From DASUPK01 sp963795665 (lineage in GTDB: Bacteria > Actinomycetota > Thermoleophilia > Solirubrobacterales > 70-9): a stretch of DNA of 64,000 bases. The notes under the pieces were generated by a model. That model did not search any database and had not been told where the DNA came from. It saw nothing but the letters and a program-made list of their open reading frames with translations. Made by a program: the position numbers and the translations under genes. Location: assembly GCA_963795665.1 (NCBI GenBank), contig CAWCIP010000022.1:18825-82824 (forward strand), written 5' to 3'. Of this stretch, positions 1 through 8,665 are shown piece by piece. How positions within the stretch are numbered: the stretch's first letter is position 1; every line of letters begins with the position of its first letter.

Positions 1-1788
1 TCTGGTACCACGGCCCGTTCGCGGCGCGCATCGCGGACACCGGGTCGGTCTGGGGGATGCACTTCATCGATCCCCTCTACCTGAACTGGTTCTACCCGGA
101 GAACTCCGAGCTGCTGCACGCGCGCGGGCATCGTCCTCTTCAACCGGGACATCTTCAGTCCGCTCGTCAACTTCGGCTGGCTCGGGGTGGCCCTGCTCGC
201 CGGCTGGTGCATCGGCCGCCCGTACGGCGTCGCGCCGCTCAGCCTGGTCGCGGTCTGCCATCGCGATGGACACGGGCCCGATGGTCCCGAGGGAGGCGGG
301 CACGCCGGCGACGGACACCGTCCCTGTGGCGCTGCTGCTCGCGGCCGTCGCGATCCTGATCAACGCCTGGGCGCTGCGCTCTGAGCCGGGAGAGGAGAAG
401 GGGCCCCTGGTGGAGCTTTCTGCCCTTGCCATCACTCGGGGCCCTGCTCGTGGCTGGCCTCTCGATGGGAATCGCGCTGGGCAGCAAGCTGACGATCTCG
501 GGGGCGACTGCGGCGATGGCCGTCGGCGTCATCTTCCTGGTCCCACCCGGCGTCCGTCGCCGGGCGTTCGGCGTCTTCCTTGCGGGCGTCATCGCCACCG
601 CCGGCTTCTGGTTCCTGCGCAACCTGATCCACGCCGGCAACCCGCTGCCTTGGGTCCGGCACATCGGGCCGATCGACCTGCCCGGCCCGAACCGCGGGCT
701 GGAGGGGCGCGACGACTTCACCGTCGCCCACTACATCCTCAGCAACCCGAGCACCTCCCTCTGGCGGGCCTACTTCCTCAACCCGATCGAGAACCTGCTC
801 GGGCCGCTCTGGTTCCTGATCCTGGGTGGTGCCGCCGCCGGAGCGCGTCGTCGCCGTCTGGCGCCCACGCTCACCCGCCGTGCGCCTGGCCGGCGCGGTA
901 ACGATCGTGGCCGCGATCGCGTACCTGTTCACGCCGCTCACCGCCGCCGGGCCGGAGGGCCATCCGCTCGCGTTCGGGATCAACCTCCGCTACCTGACGC
1001 CCGGCCTCGCGCTGGGCCTGGCGCTGTTGCCGCTGGAGCCGCGCCTCACGCCGACCCGGATCCGCCTCCCGTTGCTGGTCGGCGGTCTGATCACGCTCTT
1101 CCTCACCTCCCACTACTCGGACGCGAACGTCGCCTGGAAGGGCGCCTTCGCCTCGATTCCGTGGGCCGCCCTGATCGGGATCGTCTTCGTCGGCGCCCCC
1201 GTCGGCCTGGCGCTTCTCGGCCGGCGGAGCGCGCTGCTCGCCGGAGTTGCGGGGGCGAGTGGTCGTCCTCATGGTCGCCGCCGTCGGCTGGGCGAAGCAG
1301 GACGACTACTTCGCGCACCGCTACAGCCGGGCCGAGGACTTCCGCTTCCAGCTCGATGACGCCGTCGCGCTGGGCGAAGCCGACCTCGGACCTGCGCATC
1401 GGCGTCGCCGGCACCAGCGGCGCCTACAACCAGTACGGCTTCTACGGCGACGACGTCTCGAACTACGTCCAGTACGTCGGCCGCCACCTCCCCGAGGCCG
1501 ACTTCCGCGAGATCACAACCTGCCCGGAGTTCCGCCGGGCGGTCAACGACGGGCGACTACGACTATCTCGTCACCACCCCGTCGCTCGACCTGAACGACC
1601 CGTCGCACGCCAGCCCCTCGCCCGAGCGGGGCTGGGTGAAGAACGACCCGGCAGTCGAGGAGATCCTCCACGACGGCCGCGTCTCGGTGTTCCGCATCAA
1701 CGGCGAGCTCGACCCGACCGGCTGCGGCAAGGCGAACCGGCGCGGCGCTGCGGGCCAACCGGGAGGATCAGCCGCGAGCAGGAAGTGA
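1..1788 (+). pseudogene. Membrane glycosyltransferase-like protein, copy 1, 5'-truncated and multiply frameshifted
   Basis: The window opens inside this gene. Pieces in all three frames align in order with the intact gene that follows: for example DPLYLNWFYP and CIGRPYG near the start, the hydrophobic NLIHAGNPLPW segment, and FYGDDVSNYVQYVGRHLPEADF near the end. Frame changes fall roughly at 125, 255, 410, 835, 1250, 1385 and 1550, about one per 200 bases, whereas the downstream copy has none in 2.2 kb. The last frame ends at TGA 1786-1788, overlapping the GTG of the next gene. Like its paralogue it would be a multi-spanning membrane protein resembling lipid-linked-sugar glycosyltransferases. 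Either a decaying duplicate or a poorly resolved contig end; the sequence cannot decide. Confidence 0.7.
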
Positions 1789-4349
1789 GCAGCGTCGGCG
1801 ACTACATCCTCGGCGTGATCGGCCTGGTGGCCGTCGTCCTCTCGATGGCGATCGCCGGGAGGACGGCACGCCGCGCCGCTCTGCCGGCCTGGACCGGCAC
1901 GCCGGCGCTGCTGGCCGACGCGGTCCTCGCGATCGGCATCCTCGTACTCGTCGCCGAGCTGCTCGGGATCTTCGGGATCCTCGACGGCGTCCTGCTCGTG
2001 GTCGCCGCACTGATCGTCGGCGGCGGCGCGCTGCGCCTCGAGCCGATGCTGATCCGCGCTGGGGCGCGGGTGGCGCAGTGGGGGAAGGGCAAGGAGACCG
2101 ACCTTCGCCCGGCCCCCCCGATCGGCCGCGTGGAGCTGGGCGCCGGGATCCTGATCGCGCTGATCGTCGCCGCCCAGTGGGCAGGACCGACGCTTCTGGC
2201 GCTCGACCGGGGCATCTACGGCGGCGATTCCCTCTGGTACCACCTCCCGCTGGCCGCGCACATCGCTGACACCGGGTCGGTCACCGGGCTGCTCTACACC
2301 GACCCGCTCTACCTGAACTGGTTCTATCCGCAGGTCTCGGAGCTGCTCCACGCCGGCGGCATCCTGCTGTTCGGCAACGACTTCCTCTCGCCGCTCATCA
2401 ACATGGCGTGGCTCGGCCTGGCGCTCTTCGCCGGCTACTGCATCGGCCGCCCCTACGGGACCGGGCCCGTCGGCCTCGCCGCGGTCGCGTCGGTGATGGC
2501 GGCGAACCTCCTCTTCTCCCGCCAGCCCGGCAACGCCAACAACGACGTCGTCGCGATCGCCCTCTTCCTCGCGTCGGTGGCCGTGCTGCTCAACGTCCGC
2601 TGGCCGGAGCGGGGCGGCGGCGAGGCGGCCAGGTCAGGGCCTCCGTCCGGGGCCCTGCTGGTCGCCGGGCTCGCGGCGGGGCTCGCCCTCGGCACGAAGC
2701 TCACCGTCGTCCCTCCGGTCCTGGCGCTGACCGTCGGCGTTATCTGGATCAGCGGCGCCGGCTACCGGCTGCGCGCGGCCGCGGAGTGGATCGGCGCGCT
2801 GGTCGTGGGCGGGGGCTACTGGTACGTGCGCAACCTGATCGTCTCCGGCAACCCGTTCCCCTGGCAGGACATCGGGCCGATTCACCACGCCGAGGCGCTG
2901 CAGGGCCGGCATCCGTACTCGATCGCCCACTACGCGACCGACACGAGCATCTGGGGCCGCTACTTCACGCCGGCCCTCCACGAGCGCCTCGGGGAGCTCT
3001 GGCCCGCCTATCTCGCGCTCGCGGTGATCGCCGTCCTGCTCGTCCTCTGGCGCGGGGGGCGGATGGAGCGGATGCTCGGGATCGTGGCGCTGCTCGCCGC
3101 GATCGCCTACCTGCTGACGCCGCTCGGCGCCTCGGGCCCCGAGGGGATGCCGATCGGGTTCCGGCTGAACATCCGTTACCTGGCGCCGGGGCTGGTGCTC
3201 GCCCTGACGCTGCTGGCGATCCCGCCGCCCTTCGCCGGCGAGCAGCGGGTCTGGCGCCTCGGGACACGGGCGCAGGCGTGGCGCTACGGAGCCCTGACGG
3301 TCTTCGCCCTCCTCGTCATCGTCAGCGCCGGAGCGATCGGCGCGATCGACACGGGGCGCATCCCGGGGACGTTGGCGCTCGCGCTGGCCGTTGTCGCCCT
3401 GCCGCTCCTGCTTGTCTTCCTCTCGCGTCGCGGCCTCTCCCCGGTGCCACTCGCCGGCATCGGTCTTGCGGCGCTGCTCGTTCTCGCGGTCTTCGGCCGC
3501 ATGGCGCAGACCCACTACCTGGACGAGCGCTACTCCTCGACGGCGCCCGACTACCCGAAGACCGAGCAGCCGGCGATCGAGCTCAACCAGGGCCTCGGGG
3601 CCGCGTACGACTGGGCCCGCGGCACCCACGACCAGAGGGTCGCCCTCTCAGGGACGATGGGCGCGATGTTCCAGTACCCGCTCTGGGGCGGCGACTCGAG
3701 CAACACCGTCGTCTACATCGGGCAGCACGGGCCGCGCGGGTCCTTCGACGAGATCCCACAGTGCCCCGAGTGGATCGCCGCACTGAACGACGGCGACTAC
3801 GACTACGTCGTCACCACCCCGACCTTCCACCAGGACGATCCCGCCGCCGACACGGCGCCGGTCCAGCGCACCTGGATCTCCCGCGCCCAGAACATCCAGC
3901 ACGTCGCGGGCGCCGGGCTGGTCGACGTCTGGAGGGTCACCGGCCCGCTCGCTCCCGGAGGCCTGCGTGGCAACGCCTTCCGGCAAGCTCCCGCCTGCTA
4001 CCAAGTAGGCGTGGCCTATCCGCTCGACAACGCCCTCTTCCAGTGGGAGGAGGGGGCCGGGCGCCTGCGAGAGCTGGACTCCGACCCTCGCGCCGCTCGC
4101 AACTCCCGCCGCGCCGTCGAGGCGATCCGCGACGAGCTCCGCCGCCGGATCGGCCCGACCTTCTCAGCCCAGGAGCTCGCGGACCTCTACGGCCGGGGGA
4201 CGGACTGGTGCCTGGAGGCGGCTCGCCAGGCGGCCCCGATGGCGGCCGTCGACCTGGACCCTCAGGCGATCGTCGACGGAGCCTTCTTCGCGTATCTGCG
4301 CGGCGCCTACGACTACTCGGGCGGCCGGGTCATCGCCGAGCAGGATTGA
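1785..4349 (+). CDS. Multi-pass membrane glycosyltransferase-like protein, copy 2 (ORF reads on into a C-terminal domain)
   Basis: An open frame of 854 codons. The first ~740 residues have a dozen or so hydrophobic segments and a periplasmic-looking stretch with GGDSLWYHLPLAAHIADTGS and DPLYLNWFYPQVSELLHAGG, resembling GT-C type transferases that use polyprenyl-linked sugars; the exact substrate is unknown. The GTG at 1785 is preferred because it overlaps the stop of copy 1 (GTGA) and directly precedes the first membrane segment. A GGGAGG lies rather far upstream (1761). The last 112 residues after about 4010 are soluble, lack homology to copy 1 and may be a separate gene joined by a missed frameshift or lost stop. 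Confidence 0.7.
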   Translation: MSSVGDYILGVIGLVAVVLSMAIAGRTARRAALPAWTGTPALLADAVLAIGILVLVAELLGIFGILDGVLLVVAALIVGGGALRLEPMLIRAGARVAQWGKGKETDLRPAPPIGRVELGAGILIALIVAAQWAGPTLLALDRGIYGGDSLWYHLPLAAHIADTGSVTGLLYTDPLYLNWFYPQVSELLHAGGILLFGNDFLSPLINMAWLGLALFAGYCIGRPYGTGPVGLAAVASVMAANLLFSRQPGNANNDVVAIALFLASVAVLLNVRWPERGGGEAARSGPPSGALLVAGLAAGLALGTKLTVVPPVLALTVGVIWISGAGYRLRAAAEWIGALVVGGGYWYVRNLIVSGNPFPWQDIGPIHHAEALQGRHPYSIAHYATDTSIWGRYFTPALHERLGELWPAYLALAVIAVLLVLWRGGRMERMLGIVALLAAIAYLLTPLGASGPEGMPIGFRLNIRYLAPGLVLALTLLAIPPPFAGEQRVWRLGTRAQAWRYGALTVFALLVIVSAGAIGAIDTGRIPGTLALALAVVALPLLLVFLSRRGLSPVPLAGIGLAALLVLAVFGRMAQTHYLDERYSSTAPDYPKTEQPAIELNQGLGAAYDWARGTHDQRVALSGTMGAMFQYPLWGGDSSNTVVYIGQHGPRGSFDEIPQCPEWIAALNDGDYDYVVTTPTFHQDDPAADTAPVQRTWISRAQNIQHVAGAGLVDVWRVTGPLAPGGLRGNAFRQAPACYQVGVAYPLDNALFQWEEGAGRLRELDSDPRAARNSRRAVEAIRDELRRRIGPTFSAQELADLYGRGTDWCLEAARQAAPMAAVDLDPQAIVDGAFFAYLRGAYDYSGGRVIAEQD
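4011..4349 (+). CDS. Possible separate small soluble protein in frame with the gene above
   Basis: A GTG at 4011 would give a 112-residue protein starting MAYPLDNALFQWEEG, with a helical middle (RRAVEAIRDELRRR) and a C-terminus GAFFAYLRGAYDYS. Its composition (soluble, charged) differs sharply from the membrane protein before it, and copy 1 of the upstream gene ends without such a domain. A TAG in another frame at 4006-4008 lies where a normal end of the glycosyltransferase could be. I read this as an independent conserved hypothetical protein, but the ORF is continuous so a true fusion is not excluded. Function unknown. Confidence 0.4.
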   Translation: MAYPLDNALFQWEEGAGRLRELDSDPRAARNSRRAVEAIRDELRRRIGPTFSAQELADLYGRGTDWCLEAARQAAPMAAVDLDPQAIVDGAFFAYLRGAYDYSGGRVIAEQD

Positions 4350-4352
4350 AGG

Positions 4353-4889
4353 TCAGTCCTCGACGCGCTCGAGGACGATCCGCTCCGGCTCGATCGTGAC
4401 CTTGAGCGCCTTGCGGCCCTGCCAGTGCTCGGTGTAGGTGGGGTCGTCCTTGATCGAGGGATCGAGCCAGATCCCGTAGCCCTCTTCCTCGCCCTGGTCG
4501 AAGGTCGCCTCGAGCGGCCGTCGGCGCCCGCGTCCGCGCCTTCCGCGCCGGCGGCGGCGACGCCTGCGTCCACCGCCGCCCTCACCGTCATCGCCATCCT
4601 CGGAGTCGCCGTCGCCGTCGCCGTCGCCCTCGCCCTCGTCCGTGGAGCCCTCTTCCTCCTCGGGCTCGGGCTCGCCGAGCTCGGCCTCGATCTCCGCCTC
4701 GATCTCGTCGCGGAGGTCGATGTCGCTGGCGGGCTCCTCGCCCTCGGCGCTCAGGCCGTGACGGCTGCGGAAGTCTCGGAGCTGCGACGCGGGCACGCCG
4801 AGCTGGTGGGCGATCCAGGCATCGGTGCGCCCCTGGCGCACCCAGGCACGGATCTGGTTCAGTTGCGGTCGCAGGGACTTACGGGCCAC
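4353..4889 (-). CDS. HTH protein with acidic linker and arginine-rich tract
   Basis: 178 residues from GTG 4889. Residues 1-40 (SLRPQLNQIRAWVRQGRTDAWIAHQLGVP) look like a helix-turn-helix of the type that counts or senses DNA ends or repeats. A long acidic stretch (about 60-100, with repeated DG units encoded by a tandem GTCGCC hexamer at 4605-4637) is followed by about 17 nearly uninterrupted Arg/Gly residues and then an ordered C-terminal part (GYGIWLDPSIKDDPTYTEHW). The arginine block suggests nucleic acid binding, with the acidic block possibly masking it. The gene is convergent with the preceding one (3 bp apart) and divergent from csrA. No known family recognised; the ORF can be extended upstream but that would run into the csrA promoter. 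Confidence 0.6.
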   Translation of the reverse strand: MARKSLRPQLNQIRAWVRQGRTDAWIAHQLGVPASQLRDFRSRHGLSAEGEEPASDIDLRDEIEAEIEAELGEPEPEEEEGSTDEGEGDGDGDGDSEDGDDGEGGGGRRRRRRRRGRRGRGRRRPLEATFDQGEEEGYGIWLDPSIKDDPTYTEHWQGRKALKVTIEPERIVLERVED

Positions 4890-5019
4890 GGCGGCGGACT
4901 CTAGATGATTCGTCGATTGTGCCTTGGCAGGCGGAGCGGAACCCTGTACGCTACTTACTTCTTGGTATCCAACCACACGGCCGGGGCCTTGGGGGGGCAA
5001 CGATCGGTAGGAGGCAACG

Positions 5020-5268
5020 ATGCTGGTGCTGACAAGGAAGCCGGGCCAGAGCATCATGATCGGCGACGGAGTCGAGGTGCAGGTTCTCTCCGTCGCGGGC
5101 GAAAAGGTGCGTCTGGGCATCACCGCGCCGCGCGATGTCTCGATCTTCAGGAACGAGGTCTACGACCGGATCGAGAGCGAGGCCGACGAGAGCACCGCTC
5201 GAGAGGACGAGGACCCGGGCACGAACGAGGCAGTCGCGAACGCGCTGCAGCGACTCAGCCGGCGCTAG
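5020..5268 (+). CDS. csrA: Carbon storage regulator CsrA
   Basis: 82 residues. The first 60 match CsrA throughout: MLVLTRKPGQSIMIGD, VEVQVLSVAGEKVRLGITAP and the terminal basic/hydrophobic VSIFRNEVYDRI. CsrA dimers bind GGA motifs in mRNA leaders and alter translation or stability. The tail (residues 60-82) is an acidic extension, longer than the usual 61-65 residue protein. A strong TAGGAGG at 5008-5014 fixes the start. Most actinobacterial csrA genes sit with flagellin or fliW; neither is nearby here, so its targets are not indicated by context. The gene shares an upstream region with the divergent arginine-rich protein and converges on a small membrane protein. Confidence 0.93.
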   Translation: MLVLTRKPGQSIMIGDGVEVQVLSVAGEKVRLGITAPRDVSIFRNEVYDRIESEADESTAREDEDPGTNEAVANALQRLSRR

Positions 5269-5316
5269 ACGGCTTCGCCATCAGATCGCGGCCACGGTCG
5301 ACGGCTTCGCCATCAG
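5268..5316. repeat. Direct repeat of 17 bp just after csrA
   Basis: GACGGCTTCGCCATCAG occurs at 5268-5284, beginning on the last base of the csrA stop codon, and again at 5300-5316. The period is 32 bp. No gene is encoded here. It may be a small local duplication of the csrA 3' end; no function is evident. Confidence 0.7.
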
Positions 5317-5321
5317 AACGG

Positions 5322-5395
5322 GGCTACAAGCGGCCAGCCCGCATAAGTCGCTCCGGGCTGCGCCCTCCGCTCCAATATGGGCTGGCCTGGTAGCC
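5322..5395. terminator. Bidirectional hairpin between csrA and a convergent small gene
   Basis: GGCTAC (5322-5327) and GGCCAGCCC (5332-5340) pair with GGGCTGGCC (5379-5387) and GTAGCC (5390-5395). The hairpin sits between two convergent stop codons; there is no clear T tract on either strand. Confidence 0.5.
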
Positions 5396-5397
5396 GC

Positions 5398-5646
5398 TTA
5401 GCCCATCAGCCAGGCCAGCGTCTCGAACATCGAGACGACCACGGTCACGACCGTGATCGTCAGACAGACGAGCAGGACGCTGAACCGGACCTTGCCCCGG
5501 GACTCGTTGCGGGTGATGCGGCGGGCGCGCGAGCGGTTGACGGCGCGCTTGCGCAGCTGATCGCGCCGGCGTCGCTCGAGCGCCATCTCCTGCTCGAACG
5601 CCAGCTCGATCTGAGCCATGCTCTGTCGCATTCGCATCTGAGCCAT
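5398..5646 (-). CDS. Small membrane protein with basic coiled N-terminus
   Basis: 82 residues from ATG 5646. The first ~50 are helical and charged (MAQIELAFEQEMALERRRRDQLRKRAVNRSRARRITRNE); the rest is one hydrophobic span (FSVLLVCLTITVVTVVVSM) ending FETLAWLMG. A good -35/-10 pair lies upstream. Topology would put the basic helix in the cytoplasm. No family recognised. It is convergent with csrA and follows a thermonuclease-like gene on the same strand. Confidence 0.6.
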   Translation of the reverse strand: MAQMRMRQSMAQIELAFEQEMALERRRRDQLRKRAVNRSRARRITRNESRGKVRFSVLLVCLTITVVTVVVSMFETLAWLMG

Positions 5647-5673
5647 CGCAAGTGCCCCCCAGGGCGGCCGTGC

Positions 5674-5702
5674 AAGCTAGCAAAGGGTCTTGCATGAGCC
5701 AA
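5674..5702 (-). promoter_or_regulatory. Sigma70-like promoter for the small membrane protein
   Basis: Reading the minus strand, TTGGCT (5702-5697) and TAGCTT (5679-5674) are 17 bp apart, placing the start point about 20 nt before ATG 5646. Confidence 0.5.
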
Positions 5703-5745
5703 GCCGCACAAGCCCGGCAAACTGCCCCATCGGGGTCGCCTTCGA

Positions 5746-6285
5746 CTATAGAGGGCACGCTCCCCATAAGCCGCGGCCACGCACGCCGGCGCGGTTCGCC
5801 AGGCGCGCGAAGAGATGGGCGAAGGAGTCGTTCGGGGGGATGGTGAGCGTCCGGGCCAGGCCGCGCCGCGCGAGCTCGGCGTTCACGAACAGAGGGCGAC
5901 GGCCGGGGCGCGGGAGGTAGACGTAGGCGAGCAGCCGGCCGTAGACGTCGCGACGCTCGGCGTCGAACCGGAGCGTGACGGTCTTCCCGTAGACGAGGCG
6001 ATCGTTCACCTCGTGCGCCCTCGGCCCGCCGCACTGGACCGGCGTGCCCGGCTTGACCGTCTCCGGGGTGTCGATGCCGATGTAGCGGACGGTCTCCTCG
6101 TCGCCGTTCGCGAGCCGCACGTCGATCGTGTCCCCGTCGACGACGTGGGTGACGCGGGCGCTCAGGGGTCCCGAGGGCTCCGCGGAGCCGCCGTCTTTTA
6201 TCCCGCAGCGCGAGAGGGAGACGACGACGAGAACTGCGGCGATGAGGAGGGGGGCGCTCAGGGCGCCGCGGCGAGCAGGTCGCAT
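5746..6285 (-). CDS. Secreted thermonuclease-family (SNase-like) protein
   Basis: 179 residues. A hydrophobic N-terminus (residues 11-25) ends in LSRCG, consistent with a lipoprotein or signal anchor. The nuclease core is clear: VVDGDTIDV (48-56), RYIGIDTPET (67-76) and DVYGRLLAYVYL (113-124), giving the Arg67, Glu75 and Arg117 equivalents of the staphylococcal nuclease active site. The family cuts DNA/RNA with calcium outside the cell. An intrinsic-type hairpin separates it from the aldolase gene upstream on the same strand, so it is probably transcribed on its own. Confidence 0.85.
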   Translation of the reverse strand: MRPARRGALSAPLLIAAVLVVVSLSRCGIKDGGSAEPSGPLSARVTHVVDGDTIDVRLANGDEETVRYIGIDTPETVKPGTPVQCGGPRAHEVNDRLVYGKTVTLRFDAERRDVYGRLLAYVYLPRPGRRPLFVNAELARRGLARTLTIPPNDSFAHLFARLANRAGVRGRGLWGACPL

Positions 6286-6319
6286 TACCAGTTGAGCGGC
6301 GAGCCGAGCGATCTATCCG

Positions 6320-6365
6320 CCATTTGGCGGGTTACTCACCATATGGGTGACAAACCCGCCAATGG
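6320..6365 (-). terminator. Long hairpin downstream of the aldolase gene
   Basis: CCATT(T)GGCGGGTT (6320-6333) pairs with AACCCGCCAATGG (6353-6365); an inner TCACC/GGTGA extends it. It lies 34 nt past the aldolase stop. No T tract follows, so termination may need Rho or the element may do something else. Confidence 0.5.
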
Positions 6366-6398
6366 GTCGCCCTTCATTTGCCGGTGTTCGACTTGCCG

Positions 6399-7319
6399 CT
6401 ACGGAATGCGCCGCACGCTGCCGAGCAGCGTCTCCTTGATCTGGCCGATGATCTCGAGCGCCTCGCCCTTCTCGCGCTGCCAGACGTTGCGGCCGAAGAT
6501 CACGCCCGAGCCGCCCGCCTCCATGATCGTGCGGGTGTGCGAGAGCACCGTCTCGTCGTCGGTCTTCGAGCCGCCGGAGAGCACGACCAGCGAGCGCCCG
6601 GCTGACTCGACGATCTGGCGCACGGCCTCCTCGGGGGAGACCTCCATCGCGTCGTAGGGGGCGGGCTGCTCGGAGTCCTTCTCGGGGTCGAACTTCGGGA
6701 AGTTGAGCTTGACCACGTCGGCGCCCATCTCCATCGCCATTCGAGCGGCGTAGTCGATCGCGTAGAACGAGTTGGGGCCGCCCTTCGCGTCGATCGCGGA
6801 GCCGCGCGGGTACGACCAGACGATCAGGGGCATGCCGTAGCGCTCACAGTTCTCCCGAACGCCCTTGAGCTGGAGCAGGTCCTCGTCCTGGCGCGGCGAG
6901 CCGACGTACATCGTGTAGCCGACCGCGTCGGCGCCGAGGCGCACGGCGTCCTCGACCGACGAGTTCAGGGTCGAGAGCGCGTTGTCGGACGACGGGACGT
7001 CGGTCTTGCCGTTGACCTTGAGGATCAGCGGCACCTGGCCGGCGTAGTCCGGGTAGTAGCGGCTGGCGAGGCCGATCTGACAGGCGATCGCCGAGTAGCC
7101 CGCCTCGGCGGCGAGGCTGAACTGGTACTCGGGATCCTTGGAGGCGGGGTTCGGGAAGAAGTCGCGGGGTCCGTGCTCGATCCCCTGGTCGATGGGGAGC
7201 AGCATCAGGGTTCCGTTGCCGGGGCCGTAGTCGAAGAGCAGCCGGCGCAGTCGTGCGCGCTTGCCGGGGGAGAGCGTTGCGAGCAGAGACTTCTGCTCGG
7301 TGATCGACTTCACTTCCAT
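6399..7319 (-). CDS. Class I fructose-bisphosphate aldolase (DhnA/FbaB type)
   Basis: 306 residues, the expected length. The protein splits fructose 1,6-bisphosphate to DHAP and glyceraldehyde 3-phosphate through a Schiff-base lysine; K204 in DVVKLNFP is the likely one. Other family signatures are LLPIDQGIEHGPRDFF (40-55), VNGKTD (102-107), VWSYPRG (167-173) and the phosphate loop VVLSGGSKTDDE followed by GSGVIFGRN. A strong AGGAGGT precedes ATG 7319. It is divergent from a YbdK-type ligase. Confident for family; it could also act on related sugar phosphates. Confidence 0.9.
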   Translation of the reverse strand: MEVKSITEQKSLLATLSPGKRARLRRLLFDYGPGNGTLMLLPIDQGIEHGPRDFFPNPASKDPEYQFSLAAEAGYSAIACQIGLASRYYPDYAGQVPLILKVNGKTDVPSSDNALSTLNSSVEDAVRLGADAVGYTMYVGSPRQDEDLLQLKGVRENCERYGMPLIVWSYPRGSAIDAKGGPNSFYAIDYAARMAMEMGADVVKLNFPKFDPEKDSEQPAPYDAMEVSPEEAVRQIVESAGRSLVVLSGGSKTDDETVLSHTRTIMEAGGSGVIFGRNVWQREKGEALEIIGQIKETLLGSVRRIP

Positions 7320-7436
7320 CTATCGATTACCTCCTGGGTCGGGCCTCGACGGCCAGTATCGCGGATCTCCCCAGGGGGCTGCTTGCGCGGGTGGGCGGTC
7401 AGAGGGCCCGGGCAAACTTCATCCCCCGGGGCTGTC

Positions 7437-8567
7437 ATGGTCCGGGCCGTGTTGGAGCACAACTTCAGCGGGACGCCGTTCACCCTCGGGATCGAGGAGG
7501 AGCTGATGATCTGCGACGCCGAGAGCCTGGAGCTGTCGCAGTCGATCGAGGTGATCCTCGGCGACCTGCCCGACGACCTCCCCGGGGAGGTCAAGCCGGA
7601 GCTGATGCAGTCTGTCCTCGAGGTGGCGACCCGGCCCTGCGGCGGCGTAGCCGAGGCGGGGGAGCAGCTGCGCGAGCTCCGCCGGACCGTCCGCCGGGTG
7701 GCGGAGAGGAACGGGCTCGCGATCGGAGCGGCCGGAACCCATCCCGCCGCCCTCTACGAGGACCAGCTGATCGTGGACCGCCCCCGCTACAAGGAGCTGG
7801 CGGCGGAGCTCAGCTGGATCGCCGAGCAGGAGCTCATCTTCGGCACCCACGTGCACGTCGGCATCGACGACGCCGAGAAGGCGATCTACGTCGCCGACGG
7901 CATGCGGGGCTATCTGCCGCTCCTGCTCGGGATGTCGTCGAACTCCCCTCTCTGGCGGGGGAAGACGACGGGGATGATGTCGTCGCGCACCCCGGTGTTC
8001 CGCGCCTTCCCGAGGGTGGGGATCCCGCCGTACTACGGGACCTGGGACATCTACTCCCACCGGGTCGAGCAGATGATGCGGGGCGGGGCGATCCCGGACT
8101 ACACCTACCTGTGGTGGGACGTCCGGCCCCACCCGAACCTCGGGACCGTCGAGCTGCGCGTCTTCGACCAGCAGACCCACATCGAGCACACCATCGGCTT
8201 CGCTGCGCTCTCCCAGGCGCTGGCCCACCGCCTCGCCGCCGACTACGACGAGGGCGTGCCGAGCATCGAGCACCCGCATGAGCTGATCGACGACAACAAG
8301 GTGAGGGCGGCCGTGGTCGGGATCGAGGGCAGGCTGATCGACTTCGATCACGGCCTCGAAGTGCCCGGCGAGAAGATGGTCCGCGGCGTGATCGACGACC
8401 TGAGTGAGCACGCGCGCGAGCTCGGGTGCCACCACGAGCTGGCCGCCCTCCGTGACCTGACGGAGAACGGGACCGGCGCCCGCCGCCAGCTCGATTGGCT
8501 CTCCGACCACGGCGACGTCGGCCGCCTGATGCGCGAGATCGTCTCCGCCAGCGATCCCGACGCCTGA
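7437..8567 (+). CDS. Carboxylate-amine ligase, YbdK/GCS2 family (paralogue 1)
   Basis: 376 residues from ATG 7437. GIEEEL (18-23) is the family's N-terminal metal/glutamate motif; THVHVG (137-142), the SSNSPLWRG segment, and YLWWDVRPHPNLGTVELRVFD are diagnostic for the ATP-dependent gamma-glutamate-cysteine-ligase-like clan. YbdK proteins have weak glutamate-cysteine ligase activity in vitro; the true substrate in actinobacteria is unknown. The ORF could open further upstream, but the residues before M1 are not conserved in character. A second family member is at 61603-62718, so the genome has at least two. Confidence 0.85.
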   Translation: MVRAVLEHNFSGTPFTLGIEEELMICDAESLELSQSIEVILGDLPDDLPGEVKPELMQSVLEVATRPCGGVAEAGEQLRELRRTVRRVAERNGLAIGAAGTHPAALYEDQLIVDRPRYKELAAELSWIAEQELIFGTHVHVGIDDAEKAIYVADGMRGYLPLLLGMSSNSPLWRGKTTGMMSSRTPVFRAFPRVGIPPYYGTWDIYSHRVEQMMRGGAIPDYTYLWWDVRPHPNLGTVELRVFDQQTHIEHTIGFAALSQALAHRLAADYDEGVPSIEHPHELIDDNKVRAAVVGIEGRLIDFDHGLEVPGEKMVRGVIDDLSEHARELGCHHELAALRDLTENGTGARRQLDWLSDHGDVGRLMREIVSASDPDA

Positions 8568-8602
8568 ATCGAATCGGCCGTAAGCGAACCGGTTCCGGGA
8601 CG

Positions 8603-8663
8603 TTCGCTACGATTTCAGTAGCGAATTACCGCATTCTTGCAGCGTGAAATACGGATTCCGTAT
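8603..8663. promoter_or_regulatory. Two palindromic operator candidates before the HxlR-type regulator
   Basis: TTCGCTAC-N7-GTAGCGAA (8603-8625) and ATACGGA-T-TCCGTAT (8649-8663) are both perfect inverted repeats. The second ends two bases before ATG 8666, where a ribosome-binding site would normally be, so binding there would block translation or transcription. Autoregulation by the HxlR protein is the simplest reading. Confidence 0.55.
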
Positions 8664-8665
8664 CA

